Origin: JBPRGH01 sp051418055
GTDB lineage: Bacteria; Bacteroidota; Bacteroidia; Cytophagales; Cyclobacteriaceae
Assembly (NCBI GenBank): GCA_051418055.1
Contig: JBPRGH010000120.1
Span: forward strand, 124,001-188,000
Direction of reading: 5' to 3'
Length of the DNA: 64,000 bases
Shown here: in pieces, positions 24,411 to 35,129 of the stretch
Layout of the letters: each line of letters begins with the position of its first letter
How positions within the stretch are numbered: position 1 is the first letter of the stretch
Program-made: the position numbers and the translations under genes
The notes under the pieces: generated by a model
Database searches by the model: none
What the model was told of the DNA's origin: nothing
What the model saw: only the letters and a program-made list of their open reading frames with translations

Positions 24411-27400
24411 ATGTTACGATTTTTTTATATATGGACATTTTTAGCTTTAGTTGGGTTGGTTAGTTGTTCTGATAATGTAAAACATAATGAGACAGTCAGC
24501 TCTTCCTATACTGCTCCCACTGACCCTCTCTTTATTAAATTAGAACCTGCGGAAACCGGGATAAATTTTGTCAACAGAGTCATCGATGAAGAGAAATTTA
24601 ATATTCTCTCCTATAGAAATTTTTATAATGGTGCAGGTGTATCCATAGGAGATATAAATAATGATGGCCTGGCCGATATATTTTTTACTTCTAATAAAGA
24701 AATCAGCAGATTATACCTTAACAAAGGAAACTGGCAGTTTGAAGATATCACTGAAAAAGCCGGAGTTGGAGGAAAAAGATCATGGACCACCGGAGTAACA
24801 ATGGCTGATGTTAATGGAGATGGATTTTTAGACATATATGTTTGCAATTCGGGTGACCAGCAGCATGCAAATAAAGAAAATGAGCTATATATAAATCAGG
24901 GCGATCTTTCTTTTAAAGAAGAAGCTACATCTTACGGGCTTAATGATCAGGGCTTCACTACCCATGCTATATTTTTTGATTATGATCTTGATGGGGATCT
25001 GGATTGCTATGTACTGAACAATAGCTTTAAAGATGTAAGAAGTTTTTCCGTTACCACAGATGCCCGAGAGGTACGGGATCCTTTAGGTGGTGATAAACTC
25101 TACAGAAATGATAATGGTAAATTTCTTGATATAAGTGAAGAAGCTAACATATTTGGTAGCAGAATTGGTTTTGGTTTAGGGATCACTGTTGGTGATATAA
25201 ATGGTGATATGTATCCTGATCTATATATTAGTAATGACTTTTTTGAAAGAGATTATTTATATATAAACCAAAAGGACGGAACCTATAAAGAAGATCTTAT
25301 TGATCGAATAGGCCATACTTCCTTAAATAGTATGGGTGCTGATATAGCAGATATTAATAATGATGGATTCATTGATCTTTTTAGCACTGATATGCTACCG
25401 GAAAGCGATTATAGGGTAAAGACGATGACGAAATTCGAGGATTATTCTGTTAGTGAAATAAAAACAAATAATGCTTTTCATCACCAATTTGTACAAAATG
25501 CCCTGCAGGTAAATTTGGGAAATGGAAAATTTAGTGAAACCGCTTTTTTATCCGGGGTAGCCGCAACCGACTGGAGCTGGGCAGCATTAATCTTTGATTT
25601 TGAAAATGATGGCTGGAAAGACATCCTGGTTTCTAATGGGATCTATAAAGATATCACTGACCAGGATTTCATCAATTTTATAGCAGATAAAGATAAGGTA
25701 CGTGAAATCGTTCTAAAGAAGAATAAATTTGATTTCAGGGATTTCCTTGAATACCTTCCTTCGACAAGACTTTCTAATTATGCTTTTATAAACAACAGGG
25801 ACTTAACGTTTACAAATAATTCTCATGAATTAGGTTTGGGACAACCCAGCTTTAGTAACGGAGCTGCTTATGGCGACCTTGATAATGATGGTGATCTTGA
25901 TTTAGTGATTAACAATGTCAATATGGAAGCTTTCCTCTATAGGAATGAAAGTGAAAAAATAAATAACAATAATTTTCTAAAATTCGAATTTAAAGGTTCC
26001 GGAATAAATACTTTCGGAACTGGTTCAGAGGTTAAAATCTATACTAACGGTACATTTCAGGTAATGCAACTTTTTCCTTCCAGGGGGTTTCAAAGCTCTG
26101 TAGAACCAAAATTAATATTTGGAATGGGAGAAATCAGTAAAGCAGATTCGGTAGTGGTAATCTGGCCAAATTTAAAAAAGCAGGTCCTTTTAAATGTAGA
26201 TGCCAATCAAACAGTAGTTTTAAATGAATCTGAAGCTTCAATTCCATTTGTATCTGCCTCTGAATCAAAGAATGCATTATTTACAGAAGCTAAAGATATT
26301 CTTGTTAATGAGGTAGTGCATAAAGAAAATCTATTTATTGATTTTAACCGGGAATGGCTCCTTCCCAGGATGCTTTCTACAGAAGGCCCTAAAATGATCA
26401 AAGGAGATGTAAATAATGATGGGCTAGATGATATCTTTCTCGGTGGGGCTTACGAAGATCCTTCAAAACTATTGCTGCAGATACCTTCCGGTAAATTTAT
26501 TCAATCCAAGCAAGCTGCTTTTGAAAATGATCAGAAATTTGAAGATGCCGGTGCTATTTTTATAGATATTGATGATGACAATGATCTTGATCTGATTATT
26601 ACTTCAGGGGGCAATCAATTTCCAGTCGGTTCACCCGAACTTTTGGTAAGGCTTTATCTTAATGATAGTAAAGGGAATTTTACACGGACAGATAAACATC
26701 TTCCTCAGATCAGTGTGAATGCTGCTTGTATAGCTGCCATTTCCAATGAAAATCAGCAGGATATTTTTATAGGAGGAAGAGTTATCCCCGGAAAATATGG
26801 CCATAATCCCAGGAGCTATCTTTTACGAAATGTAAACGGAGATTTAAAAGATGTAACTCCTACAGAACTTAAAGAACCAGGAATGGTGACTGATGCTGTA
26901 TGGTCTGATTATGATAAAAATGGATTAGTTGATCTAATTGTTGTCGGAGACTGGATGCCTGTCACTTTTTTTAAAAATGACGGCAAGCAACTCAGAAAGG
27001 AGTTTGAGGTAGCAAACAGCTCAGGATGGTGGAATACTATTGAAGCTACTGACCTTAACCTTGATGGGCAGCCAGACTATGTACTCGGTAACTGGGGATT
27101 AAACAGTAAATTTCATGCTACTCCGGAAAAACCCATTAAAGTTTATATAAATGACTTTGATAATTCCGGAAACACTGATTTTGTCCTCACAATGTATGCA
27201 GAAGATGGAAATAGCTATCTTTTTCATTCCAAACCTGATTTGATCACTCAGATGCCATCATTAAAAAAGAAATTTATCCAATACTCCTCCTATGCTAATA
27301 AATCTTATGAACAGGTTTTTGATAAACAACAACGTGAAGGAGTCATTGAAAAATCTTTAGTTAATTTAAATACTTCAATTCTCATAAATAATGGTAATGA

Positions 27401-27767
27401 AGGTTTTCAGCTAAAAGAACTTCCGCTTGAGGCTCAATTAGCTCCTGTATACGGAGTTTTAATAGATGATTTTAATAATGACAGTATACCAGATATTCTA
27501 TTGGCAGGGAATTTATCTTCCTTAAAACCTGAAATTGGAAAAATGGATGCCAATTATGGTGTAGTATTACTGGGTAACAAAGATATTGAATATCAGTCAC
27601 TTACACCCACACAAACAGGGATGTTTATAGATGGCGAGGTAAGGGATATTATTAATATTAAACAGCTTAATCAAAAAGGGGAACTAAATGACTTATTATT
27701 CTTTTCCAGAAATAATGATAAGCCGAAGGTTTATAAATTGAATAAAAAAGTTAATCAGGTTTTATAG
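24411..27767 (+). CDS. FG-GAP/VCBS repeat lipoprotein with ASPIC/UnbV domain (CRTAC1-like), first paralogue
   Basis: 1118 residues from the ATG at 24411; an upstream GTG frame runs through a terminator and is rejected. The signal ends in a lipobox (LVSCSDN). Many beta-propeller units carry Ca-binding loops of the form DINNDGLADIF, DVNGDGFLDIY and DYDLDGDLDCY. An ASPIC/UnbV domain lies at about residues 530-630 (GSGINTFGTGSEVKIY, then FPSRGFQSSVEPKLIFG), followed by another set of propeller repeats. Family members are secreted or surface proteins of unknown role that commonly follow SusCD pairs. It is about 40% like the next gene in layout, so the two probably arose by duplication. Confidence 0.88.
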   Translation: MLRFFYIWTFLALVGLVSCSDNVKHNETVSSSYTAPTDPLFIKLEPAETGINFVNRVIDEEKFNILSYRNFYNGAGVSIGDINNDGLADIFFTSNKEISRLYLNKGNWQFEDITEKAGVGGKRSWTTGVTMADVNGDGFLDIYVCNSGDQQHANKENELYINQGDLSFKEEATSYGLNDQGFTTHAIFFDYDLDGDLDCYVLNNSFKDVRSFSVTTDAREVRDPLGGDKLYRNDNGKFLDISEEANIFGSRIGFGLGITVGDINGDMYPDLYISNDFFERDYLYINQKDGTYKEDLIDRIGHTSLNSMGADIADINNDGFIDLFSTDMLPESDYRVKTMTKFEDYSVSEIKTNNAFHHQFVQNALQVNLGNGKFSETAFLSGVAATDWSWAALIFDFENDGWKDILVSNGIYKDITDQDFINFIADKDKVREIVLKKNKFDFRDFLEYLPSTRLSNYAFINNRDLTFTNNSHELGLGQPSFSNGAAYGDLDNDGDLDLVINNVNMEAFLYRNESEKINNNNFLKFEFKGSGINTFGTGSEVKIYTNGTFQVMQLFPSRGFQSSVEPKLIFGMGEISKADSVVVIWPNLKKQVLLNVDANQTVVLNESEASIPFVSASESKNALFTEAKDILVNEVVHKENLFIDFNREWLLPRMLSTEGPKMIKGDVNNDGLDDIFLGGAYEDPSKLLLQIPSGKFIQSKQAAFENDQKFEDAGAIFIDIDDDNDLDLIITSGGNQFPVGSPELLVRLYLNDSKGNFTRTDKHLPQISVNAACIAAISNENQQDIFIGGRVIPGKYGHNPRSYLLRNVNGDLKDVTPTELKEPGMVTDAVWSDYDKNGLVDLIVVGDWMPVTFFKNDGKQLRKEFEVANSSGWWNTIEATDLNLDGQPDYVLGNWGLNSKFHATPEKPIKVYINDFDNSGNTDFVLTMYAEDGNSYLFHSKPDLITQMPSLKKKFIQYSSYANKSYEQVFDKQQREGVIEKSLVNLNTSILINNGNEGFQLKELPLEAQLAPVYGVLIDDFNNDSIPDILLAGNLSSLKPEIGKMDANYGVVLLGNKDIEYQSLTPTQTGMFIDGEVRDIINIKQLNQKGELNDLLFFSRNNDKPKVYKLNKKVNQVL

Positions 27768-27774
27768 CAGCTAA

Positions 27775-30700
27775 ATGACCGTTTTACATTTCAACAGGTT
27801 TTTTGTCATTCCAGCAATCATAATGCTGCTACTATCTTCATGTGACAGGAATAAAGCTTTATTTAAAGAAATTCCACAAGAAAATTCCGGGATTACATTC
27901 TCAAATATAATCACCGAAAGTGATACCCTGAATATCCTCAATTTCGAATATATATATAATGGAGGCGGAGTAGCTATAGCAGATTTTAATAGTGATGGTT
28001 TGCAGGATATTTATTTCACGGGTAATCAGGTAGAAAATAAATTATACCTTAATAAAGGTGATTTTAAATTTGAGGATATAACACAAAAAGCGCAAGTAGG
28101 GGGAGATGGTAAATGGTCTTCCGGAGTCGCTGTCATTGACATTAATCTCGATGGCCTGATGGATCTTTATGTTGCAGTTACAGCTAAAAAAACCAAAAAA
28201 GATCGCAAAAACCTACTTTTTGTGAATCAGGGATTAGATGAAAACGGTATTCCTTCTTTTAAAGAACTGGCTGATGAATATGGCATTGCTGATTCCGGAC
28301 ATTCTACCAATGTAGCTTTTTTCGATTATGATAATGACGGGGACCTGGATCTATTTGTGCTGACAAATAAAGTAGACCCATACCCCAATAATTACCGGTA
28401 TAAACTGGTGGATGGCTCCTCCCCTTCTACCGACAGGCTTTATCGTAACGACTGGAATGAAAAACTTAAGCATGCTTTTTTCACGGATGTTTCTAAAGAG
28501 GCCGGAATATTAATTGAAGGTTTTGGGTTGGGTGTCAATATCACAGATATCAATCGTGATGGCTGGAAAGATATCTACATCACCAATGATTTTGTCTCGA
28601 ATGATCTGATGTACATCAATAACGGTGACGGAACCTTTACCGATAAAGCCAAAGAATATTTTAAACATACGAGCAATTCTGCAATGGGAAATGATGTAAA
28701 TGATATAAATAATGACGGATTAGTTGATTTTATAGCTTTAGATATGTTGCCCGCTGATAATTATCGTAAAAAGCAGCTCATGGGTGCCAATAACTATCAT
28801 ACATATATCAATAATGATAAATATGGTTATAATTATGAATTTGTCAGAAATACCCTCCAGTTAAACCAAGGTGCTATACCAAATACAGAAAAGCAATCAT
28901 TTAGTGAAATTGGCCTTTTGGCAAATATTGCAGAAACAGACTGGAGTTGGGCTCCTTTAGTTGTTGATTTTGATCATGATGGATATAGGGATCTAATTGT
29001 AACCAATGGTTTTCCAAAAGATATAACTGATAAAGATTTTATTTCCTTCAGAGCCCAAAGCTCAACCTTTGCCTCAAAGAGCTTTATGTTAAAGCAAATT
29101 CCGGTAGTAAAAATCAAGAACTACGCGTTCCGTAATAATGGTGATTTGACCTTCAACAATGTAACAGATGACTGGGGATTTTCTGCGCCAACTTTTTCAA
29201 ATGGAGCGGCATATGCTGATTTAGATAATGATGGTGATCTTGATATTGTGATCAACAATATTAATGATCCGGCAATGCTTTACAGAAATCTTTTGAAAGA
29301 ACGTAAAACTGAAAATAGCAATTATCTGAGGATAAAATTTACAGGGAGCGATGAAAACCCTTTAGGTTTAGGGGCTTTTGTAGAGCTAAATTATGGTGAA
29401 GGTAAGAAGCAGGTCTATGAACATACACTTTACCGGGGGTACCTGTCGAGCATTGAAAATTTTGCTCATTTCGGATTAGGATCAGAGCCTGAGGTAAAAG
29501 AAATAAAAATTATATGGCCGGATGGTAAATGGCAGCTTATAAATAACGTTAAAGCCAATCAGGTTTTAACAGCAGATATAAAAGCTGCCACTGTTCCTAA
29601 AACATCACCCATAGTCACCAAACAAATTTTCACTGATATAAGCGATTCATTAAATATAACTTTTGTACATCAGGAGCCTGATTTTGTTGACTTTAATATT
29701 CAAAAACTGCTTCCTCATAAACTCTCACAATATGCACCTGGAATTGCTGTAGGAGATGTTAACAGCGATGGCCTGGATGATATTTTTATTGGAGGTTCCA
29801 GGGATCATAAAGGAAAGTTTATGGTGCAAAAAGCTGATGGAACTTTTGAAGAAAAAGATCTACTGCCAGATCCGGATAATAAATTAAAAGAGCAGGAAGA
29901 TATGGGTATCCTCCTCTTTGATGTAGATGGTGATGGCCACCTTGATCTATATATCGCAAGTGGCAGCAATGAAAAAGAAGCCCAATCAGAAGCTTATCAG
30001 GATCGTTTATATCTTAATAACGGCAAGGGAGAATTTATCTTAACAAAAGAAGCCCTGCCTGCAAATTATACAAGCTCTTCTTGTGTAAAGGCCGCTGATT
30101 TTGACAAAGACGGTGACCTGGATTTATTTGTTGGAGGTAGAGTAGATCCTGATAAATATCCTAATCCGGTAACCAGTTCTTTACTCTTAAATAATTCTGA
30201 AACAGGTAAACCAAGATTTACAGATGTTTCTGAAAAAATTGCCCCTGCACTTATTAATGCAGGATTAGTTTGTGATGCTCTATGGACAGATTTTGATAAT
30301 GATGGATGGATTGACCTTATATTGGCAGGTGAATGGATGCCAGTTACATTTCTAAAGAACAAGAAAGGGTATTTTGAAAATCAAACTTCTGCGACAGGAG
30401 TAGAAAACTACGTCGGATGGTGGAATAGCATTTCATCCGGTGATTTTGACAGCGACGGCGATATGGATTATGTAGTAGGAAACCTGGGGTTAAATACCCT
30501 GAACAAAGCTTCTGATGATGAGCCTATATCTGTTTATGCCAAGGATTTTGATGAAAATGGTAGCTATGACATGATACCTACAGTTTATTACCCTGATTCA
30601 AATGGAGTTAAAAATGAGTATACTTTTCATGGAAGATCAGACCTGATAAAACAGATATTAAAAATGAGAGCCCGGTTTCCGTTATATAGGGATTTGGGAA

Positions 30701-31350
30701 GTGCAGCATTTGATAAGGTACTTACTGAAGAGGAGTTAAATGGAGCCCTTGTTCTAAGAGCAAATTATATGAAATCTTCCTGGATAGAAAATATAGGGAA
30801 TGGCAAGTTCAAGATGCACGCTTTGCCCGCTGAGGCTCAATTTGCACCCATATTTGGAATGATAGCAGATGATATTGATCAGGATGGGAATCTTGACATT
30901 TTAGCTGTAGGAAATGACTTTGGGAATGAAGTACAGGTAGGTCGGCTGGATGCATTAAATGGTTTATTTCTTAAAGGAAACGGCAAAGGGTCATTTAACC
31001 CGATTCCTGCTTCTCAAAGCGGTTTCTATGTTCCGGGGAATGCTAAGGGATTGGCCGGTTTAAGAAATAAGAATGGAAAACAATTAATATCTGCTTCCCA
31101 AAACAGAGGCCCACTACTCATCTTTAAAAATAATTTGAAGAACAGATATTTCAGGTTGGAACCAGCGGATATTTTTGCTTTATTGTATTACGAAAATGGT
31201 GCTATACAAAAGGTGGAAAAACCAATTGGGTCTTCATTTTTATCCCAGTCTGCAAGGGATATAAATATAACTTCAAAAGTGCAAAAAATTGAAGTGGTTG
31301 ATTTTTTGGGAAATAAAAGAGAGCATAAAATTGAAGAAAGTTATCACTGA
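27775..31350 (+). CDS. FG-GAP/VCBS repeat lipoprotein with ASPIC/UnbV domain, second paralogue
   Basis: 1191 residues. The lipobox LLSSCDR follows the signal. Propeller loops such as DFNSDGLQDIYF, DINLDGLMDLYV and DYDNDGDLDLFV are present, and an ASPIC/UnbV domain includes GSDENPLGLGAFVELNYG and LYRGYLSSIENFAHFGLG. A second propeller follows to residue about 1100. Domain order matches the gene upstream, from which it is separated by 7 nt, and it is followed after 1 nt by the haloperoxidase-like gene. The three therefore share a transcript. The function is unknown; a surface calcium-dependent adhesion or ligand-binding role is an inference. Confidence 0.88.
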   Translation: MTVLHFNRFFVIPAIIMLLLSSCDRNKALFKEIPQENSGITFSNIITESDTLNILNFEYIYNGGGVAIADFNSDGLQDIYFTGNQVENKLYLNKGDFKFEDITQKAQVGGDGKWSSGVAVIDINLDGLMDLYVAVTAKKTKKDRKNLLFVNQGLDENGIPSFKELADEYGIADSGHSTNVAFFDYDNDGDLDLFVLTNKVDPYPNNYRYKLVDGSSPSTDRLYRNDWNEKLKHAFFTDVSKEAGILIEGFGLGVNITDINRDGWKDIYITNDFVSNDLMYINNGDGTFTDKAKEYFKHTSNSAMGNDVNDINNDGLVDFIALDMLPADNYRKKQLMGANNYHTYINNDKYGYNYEFVRNTLQLNQGAIPNTEKQSFSEIGLLANIAETDWSWAPLVVDFDHDGYRDLIVTNGFPKDITDKDFISFRAQSSTFASKSFMLKQIPVVKIKNYAFRNNGDLTFNNVTDDWGFSAPTFSNGAAYADLDNDGDLDIVINNINDPAMLYRNLLKERKTENSNYLRIKFTGSDENPLGLGAFVELNYGEGKKQVYEHTLYRGYLSSIENFAHFGLGSEPEVKEIKIIWPDGKWQLINNVKANQVLTADIKAATVPKTSPIVTKQIFTDISDSLNITFVHQEPDFVDFNIQKLLPHKLSQYAPGIAVGDVNSDGLDDIFIGGSRDHKGKFMVQKADGTFEEKDLLPDPDNKLKEQEDMGILLFDVDGDGHLDLYIASGSNEKEAQSEAYQDRLYLNNGKGEFILTKEALPANYTSSSCVKAADFDKDGDLDLFVGGRVDPDKYPNPVTSSLLLNNSETGKPRFTDVSEKIAPALINAGLVCDALWTDFDNDGWIDLILAGEWMPVTFLKNKKGYFENQTSATGVENYVGWWNSISSGDFDSDGDMDYVVGNLGLNTLNKASDDEPISVYAKDFDENGSYDMIPTVYYPDSNGVKNEYTFHGRSDLIKQILKMRARFPLYRDLGSAAFDKVLTEEELNGALVLRANYMKSSWIENIGNGKFKMHALPAEAQFAPIFGMIADDIDQDGNLDILAVGNDFGNEVQVGRLDALNGLFLKGNGKGSFNPIPASQSGFYVPGNAKGLAGLRNKNGKQLISASQNRGPLLIFKNNLKNRYFRLEPADIFALLYYENGAIQKVEKPIGSSFLSQSARDINITSKVQKIEVVDFLGNKREHKIEESYH

Positions 31351-31351
31351 G

Positions 31352-32728
31352 ATGAAAACAATAAATTTACTTGTCTTAACATTTGTGGCAGTTTTTTTCT
31401 CTTGCCAATTTCAGCAGGAGAAGCCTGTAATACCTTTTAATGGAGATGACCCTGCTGTTTTACAGAACAGTGTTAAGAAGTTAACAGATGTCATTGTTTA
31501 TGATATATTTTCACCACCTGTAGCAAGCAGGATCTATGCCTATACAAGTCTGGCTGCTTATGAAGCCATTCGTTATCAGGACGGACAAAATTATCCTTCT
31601 TTAACAGCTAAATTTCATGGCTTTGAAAATATGCCGCAACCCGATGCCACCTTATCTTATTCATTTCCTTTGGCAGGAATTAAAGCTTATATGACTGTAG
31701 CCAAAGAAATAACCTTCTCAATTGACACACTAAAGTCTTTTGAACAAGATCTATATGAAAAGTATTCTTCTGTTTTGGATAAAGAAACATTTGACAGGTC
31801 CCTGGATTTTGGAGAAAAAGTAGGAGAAACAATTTTAAAAAGAGCAGCAACTGATCAATATAAAGAAACCCGCGGATATGCCCGCTATACCATCCAGGAA
31901 AGAGAGGATAGATGGAAACCCACAGCCCCTGATTATGAAGATGCAGCTGAACCTTACTGGTCTCATATAAAACCTCTGGCAATGGATTCGGCCAGACATT
32001 TTGAAGCAAAATCTCCTGTACCATACAGCTCCGATAAAGCAAGCAAATTTTATGAGGAAGTATTTAAAGTATATAAAATAGGAAATAGTTTAACTAAAGA
32101 ACAGCAGGAAATAGCCACTTTTTGGGATGATAATCCATTTGTTTCACATCATAAAGGACATTCCATGTATGCCCGGAAAAAAATGACACCTGGCGGACAT
32201 TGGATGGCTATAGCGACTCTGGCAGCACAGAAAACAGATAAAAACCTTCTACAGACAGCAGAAGCTTATGCTCTGACTTCCTCAGCCTTATTTGAGGGAT
32301 TTATTTCCTCTTTTGAAGAGAAATACAGGAGTCATGTCGTCAGACCAATTACTTTTATAAATGACCATATTGATGCTACATGGGAACCATATTTACAGAC
32401 CCCACCTTTCCCTGAATATTCCAGTGCTCATGGCACAATTTCTGCCTCCGCAGCAACTGTACTGACTAATCTGTTTGGGGATAATTTTGCGTATACTGAT
32501 ACCACGGAAGTAGAATACGGTATGGGAAAAAGAAGTTTTAATTCTTTTGCTGAAGCAGCAAAAGAAGCAGCTTATAGCAGATACTATGGCGGGATACATT
32601 ATATATTTACTTGTGAAGAAAGCTCAGTTCAGGGGATGAAAGTGGGCAACCTTGTTCTTCAAAAAGCAGGAAAAATTCAAAAAGAAGATTCAAAAGTAGT
32701 TCTGGTTACGGACAGGAAATTCAATTAA
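31352..32728 (+). CDS. Vanadium-dependent haloperoxidase/PAP2-like lipoprotein
   Basis: 458 residues from the ATG at 31352; an upstream TTG/ATG extension overlaps the previous gene. The lipobox is FFSC (Cys18). The PAP2/vanadate-haloperoxidase active site is visible in order: Arg331 in HVVRPITF, SSAHGTISASA (His360) and SRYYGGIHYIFT (Arg410, His416). These residues bind phosphate or vanadate in the family. Whether the protein is a peroxidase or a phosphatase cannot be told. It sits at the end of a SusC/SusD-ASPIC-ASPIC set, an arrangement I associate with other Bacteroidota loci from general knowledge of the phylum. Confidence 0.85.
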   Translation: MKTINLLVLTFVAVFFSCQFQQEKPVIPFNGDDPAVLQNSVKKLTDVIVYDIFSPPVASRIYAYTSLAAYEAIRYQDGQNYPSLTAKFHGFENMPQPDATLSYSFPLAGIKAYMTVAKEITFSIDTLKSFEQDLYEKYSSVLDKETFDRSLDFGEKVGETILKRAATDQYKETRGYARYTIQEREDRWKPTAPDYEDAAEPYWSHIKPLAMDSARHFEAKSPVPYSSDKASKFYEEVFKVYKIGNSLTKEQQEIATFWDDNPFVSHHKGHSMYARKKMTPGGHWMAIATLAAQKTDKNLLQTAEAYALTSSALFEGFISSFEEKYRSHVVRPITFINDHIDATWEPYLQTPPFPEYSSAHGTISASAATVLTNLFGDNFAYTDTTEVEYGMGKRSFNSFAEAAKEAAYSRYYGGIHYIFTCEESSVQGMKVGNLVLQKAGKIQKEDSKVVLVTDRKFN

Positions 32729-32841
32729 ATCAGAAGTTACTATCTCCAAAAGAGATTGTTTCACAATGGTCTCCTCATACTGACTGAACTCATCTACTAT
32801 TGTAAAGTAATGGAATTGAAAGACAAAATCTTAAATCTTTG

Positions 32842-33990
32842 TTAATCTATATTTGTCATCGTAAGATAAACCGGATTACCAACTTCAATATTTTTTCCTG
32901 TTGGTGTGATTTTACCTGATTGCTTATCGCGTTTAAAGATCACAATATTGTCACTATTCTGATTTGCTACCAGTAGATAATTTCCTGTAGGATCAATAAT
33001 AAAATTGCGTGGCGTTTTGCCCATAGATGAATGTCTGTCAACCAATGTGAGTGTGCCATTTTTTTGATCAATGGAGTAAATTACAATTTCGTTTGCCTCT
33101 CCCCTGTTCGATGCATAAAGAAATTTGCCATCCGGTGAAATTCTTATTTCCGCTCCGCTAACCTCACCCTTAAACTCTTCGGGCTCCATTGAGATCGTCT
33201 GAAGATGCGTTAGTTTACCTTTTTTATGTTTAAAAACAGCCACATCTGCAGTTAATTCAAATACTGCATAGGCAAAATCACCTGCTCCATCAAAAGTAAT
33301 ATGGCGAGGGCCTGAACCTGGAGTTACCTCCGTAAAAGGTACCTCTGCTTTCTTTAAAGGATTACTTCTTATCTCTGGATTATATGCATATGCATAAATT
33401 TTATCAGTGCCCAAATCTCCCACGAAGAGATAATTTCCATCAGGTGTAAATACTGTTGAATGGACATGAGGCTTCTCCTGCCGTTCTTCGTTGACACTAC
33501 TACCCTCATGATCAATAGTCTGTACAGGAATTCCTAAAGCACCATTTTCTTCTCGTGTAAAAACGGTCAAATTACCTCCTGAATAATTTCCGACAAAAAC
33601 ATGCCCACCCTTTTTACTTACAGTGACATAACAAGGATCACCCCCTTTCGAAGGCTGCTGATTGATCTTTTTAAGGGTAGCATTTGATGCATCAAACGCA
33701 TAAGCACTCACTGCACCCTCCTTATGTAATTCATTTACAGCATAGATATTTTTTGCATCAGGACTTACGGTAACAAAAGAAGGATTTTCAATATCCTTAG
33801 CTATATACTCCTGAATCAATTCACCAGTCTGATTATCAAAGCGGTACAAATAAATTCCTTCACTTTTTCCGGAGGTATAAGTGCCTACCAATATATAAAA
33901 AGACTGTTCATTATTAGTTTGGGCCAGAAGTAATAAAGGTGTTAATATTAATAGCGCCAGGACAATAACAGTAGGATTTAATAGATTCAT
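32842..33990 (-). CDS. Lactonase family protein (6-phosphogluconolactonase-like seven-bladed propeller)
   Basis: 382 residues. A cleavable signal peptide (LLLLAQTN) makes it exported, unlike cytoplasmic YbhE. Repeated blades contain ILVGTYTSGKSEGIYLYRFD, VGNYSGGNLTVF, SPDGKFLYASNRGEANEIVIY and GNYLLVANQNSDNIVIF, typical of the lactonase (Pfam PF10282) family. The substrate is probably a sugar lactone, matching oxidative sugar metabolism in this region (inference). It is transcribed toward the haloperoxidase-like gene and is divergent from the nitrilase gene. Confidence 0.88.
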   Translation of the reverse strand: MNLLNPTVIVLALLILTPLLLLAQTNNEQSFYILVGTYTSGKSEGIYLYRFDNQTGELIQEYIAKDIENPSFVTVSPDAKNIYAVNELHKEGAVSAYAFDASNATLKKINQQPSKGGDPCYVTVSKKGGHVFVGNYSGGNLTVFTREENGALGIPVQTIDHEGSSVNEERQEKPHVHSTVFTPDGNYLFVGDLGTDKIYAYAYNPEIRSNPLKKAEVPFTEVTPGSGPRHITFDGAGDFAYAVFELTADVAVFKHKKGKLTHLQTISMEPEEFKGEVSGAEIRISPDGKFLYASNRGEANEIVIYSIDQKNGTLTLVDRHSSMGKTPRNFIIDPTGNYLLVANQNSDNIVIFKRDKQSGKITPTGKNIEVGNPVYLTMTNID

Positions 33991-34160
33991 TTTTAGCTTA
34001 AATTAAGTTTATGGAAACATCTTTTCCAACTCTTCTCTGAATATATCACATTCTTAAATCTGTTGCAAGCAAAGCAATATAAGTAACTAAATACACAGGC
34101 TGTTTTTTCTTTATAGGACATTTGTTAATTTGCCGAAGGTGCGTTAGTGATTGATGAAAC

Positions 34161-35123
34161 ATGAATAAATTAAAAGTTGCAGCTGCACAATTTGAGCCAA
34201 AAAACGGCAATAAAGAATATAACCTTTCTGTCATTGAAAGGTTAACTGCCCAGGCAAAAGAAAATGGTGCTGAGGTTATCAGCTTTCATGAGCTATCTGT
34301 TACGGCTTATACTTTCCTTAAAGATCTTTCATTTGAAGAACTCTCAAATATTTCAGAGACTGTACCCCAGGGTGGTAGTACACAGAAACTTATAGAAATT
34401 GCAAAAAAATATGATATTACCATCCTTGCAGGATTAGTTGAGAGGGATGATGATAAATTATACAACACCTATATCTGTATAAATAAAGATGGGCTTCTGG
34501 CAAAATCACGAAAGATCCATCCCTTTATCAACCCATATCTTTCATCCGGTACTGAATATGTTACTTTTGAATTAAAAGGATGGAAATGCGGGATATTGAT
34601 CTGCTATGACAATAATGTGGTGGAAAATGTAAGAGCTATAACGTTATTGGGAGCTGATGTTATTTTTGCACCCCATGTTACTATGTGTACCCCTTCTACA
34701 ATGCCAGGCCGTGGTTTTGTTGATGATGCACTTTGGCAAAAACGTTTAACTGATCCTGAACCTCTTAGAAAAGAATTTGACGGTCCAAAAGGAAGGGAGT
34801 GGCTTATGCGCTGGCTTCCTGCCAGAGCTTATGATAATGGTGTTTACTATATTTTTACTAATCCCATTGGTTATGACGGTGATCAGTTGAAAAATGGAAA
34901 TTCATTAATTCTTGATCCTTTTGGTGACATTTTAATAGAGATCAAAAGTTTCGATGACTCAATAGGTGTAGCAACTATTACCGCAGATAAATTAAAATTG
35001 GCCGGGGGCTATCGATATAGAAATGCCCGAAAGCCAAACCTTTATAAAGATATTCTTGGTGCAGATCATATATCAGAAACAAAACCTATCTGGTTATCTA
35101 AACATAAAACTGACTTAAAATAA
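34161..35123 (+). CDS. Carbon-nitrogen hydrolase (nitrilase superfamily)
   Basis: 320 residues. The catalytic triad can be placed: Glu44 in SFHELS, Lys118 in SRKIHPF and Cys148 in LICYDNN. No signal peptide. The substrate is likely an amide or nitrile of a small carboxylate; the C-terminal part PTMPGRGFVDDALWQKR is not diagnostic. It is followed by a creatininase-family gene 6 nt later, so the two probably act on a common nitrogenous compound (inference). Confidence 0.9.
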   Translation: MNKLKVAAAQFEPKNGNKEYNLSVIERLTAQAKENGAEVISFHELSVTAYTFLKDLSFEELSNISETVPQGGSTQKLIEIAKKYDITILAGLVERDDDKLYNTYICINKDGLLAKSRKIHPFINPYLSSGTEYVTFELKGWKCGILICYDNNVVENVRAITLLGADVIFAPHVTMCTPSTMPGRGFVDDALWQKRLTDPEPLRKEFDGPKGREWLMRWLPARAYDNGVYYIFTNPIGYDGDQLKNGNSLILDPFGDILIEIKSFDDSIGVATITADKLKLAGGYRYRNARKPNLYKDILGADHISETKPIWLSKHKTDLK

Positions 35124-35129
35124 AACTTT

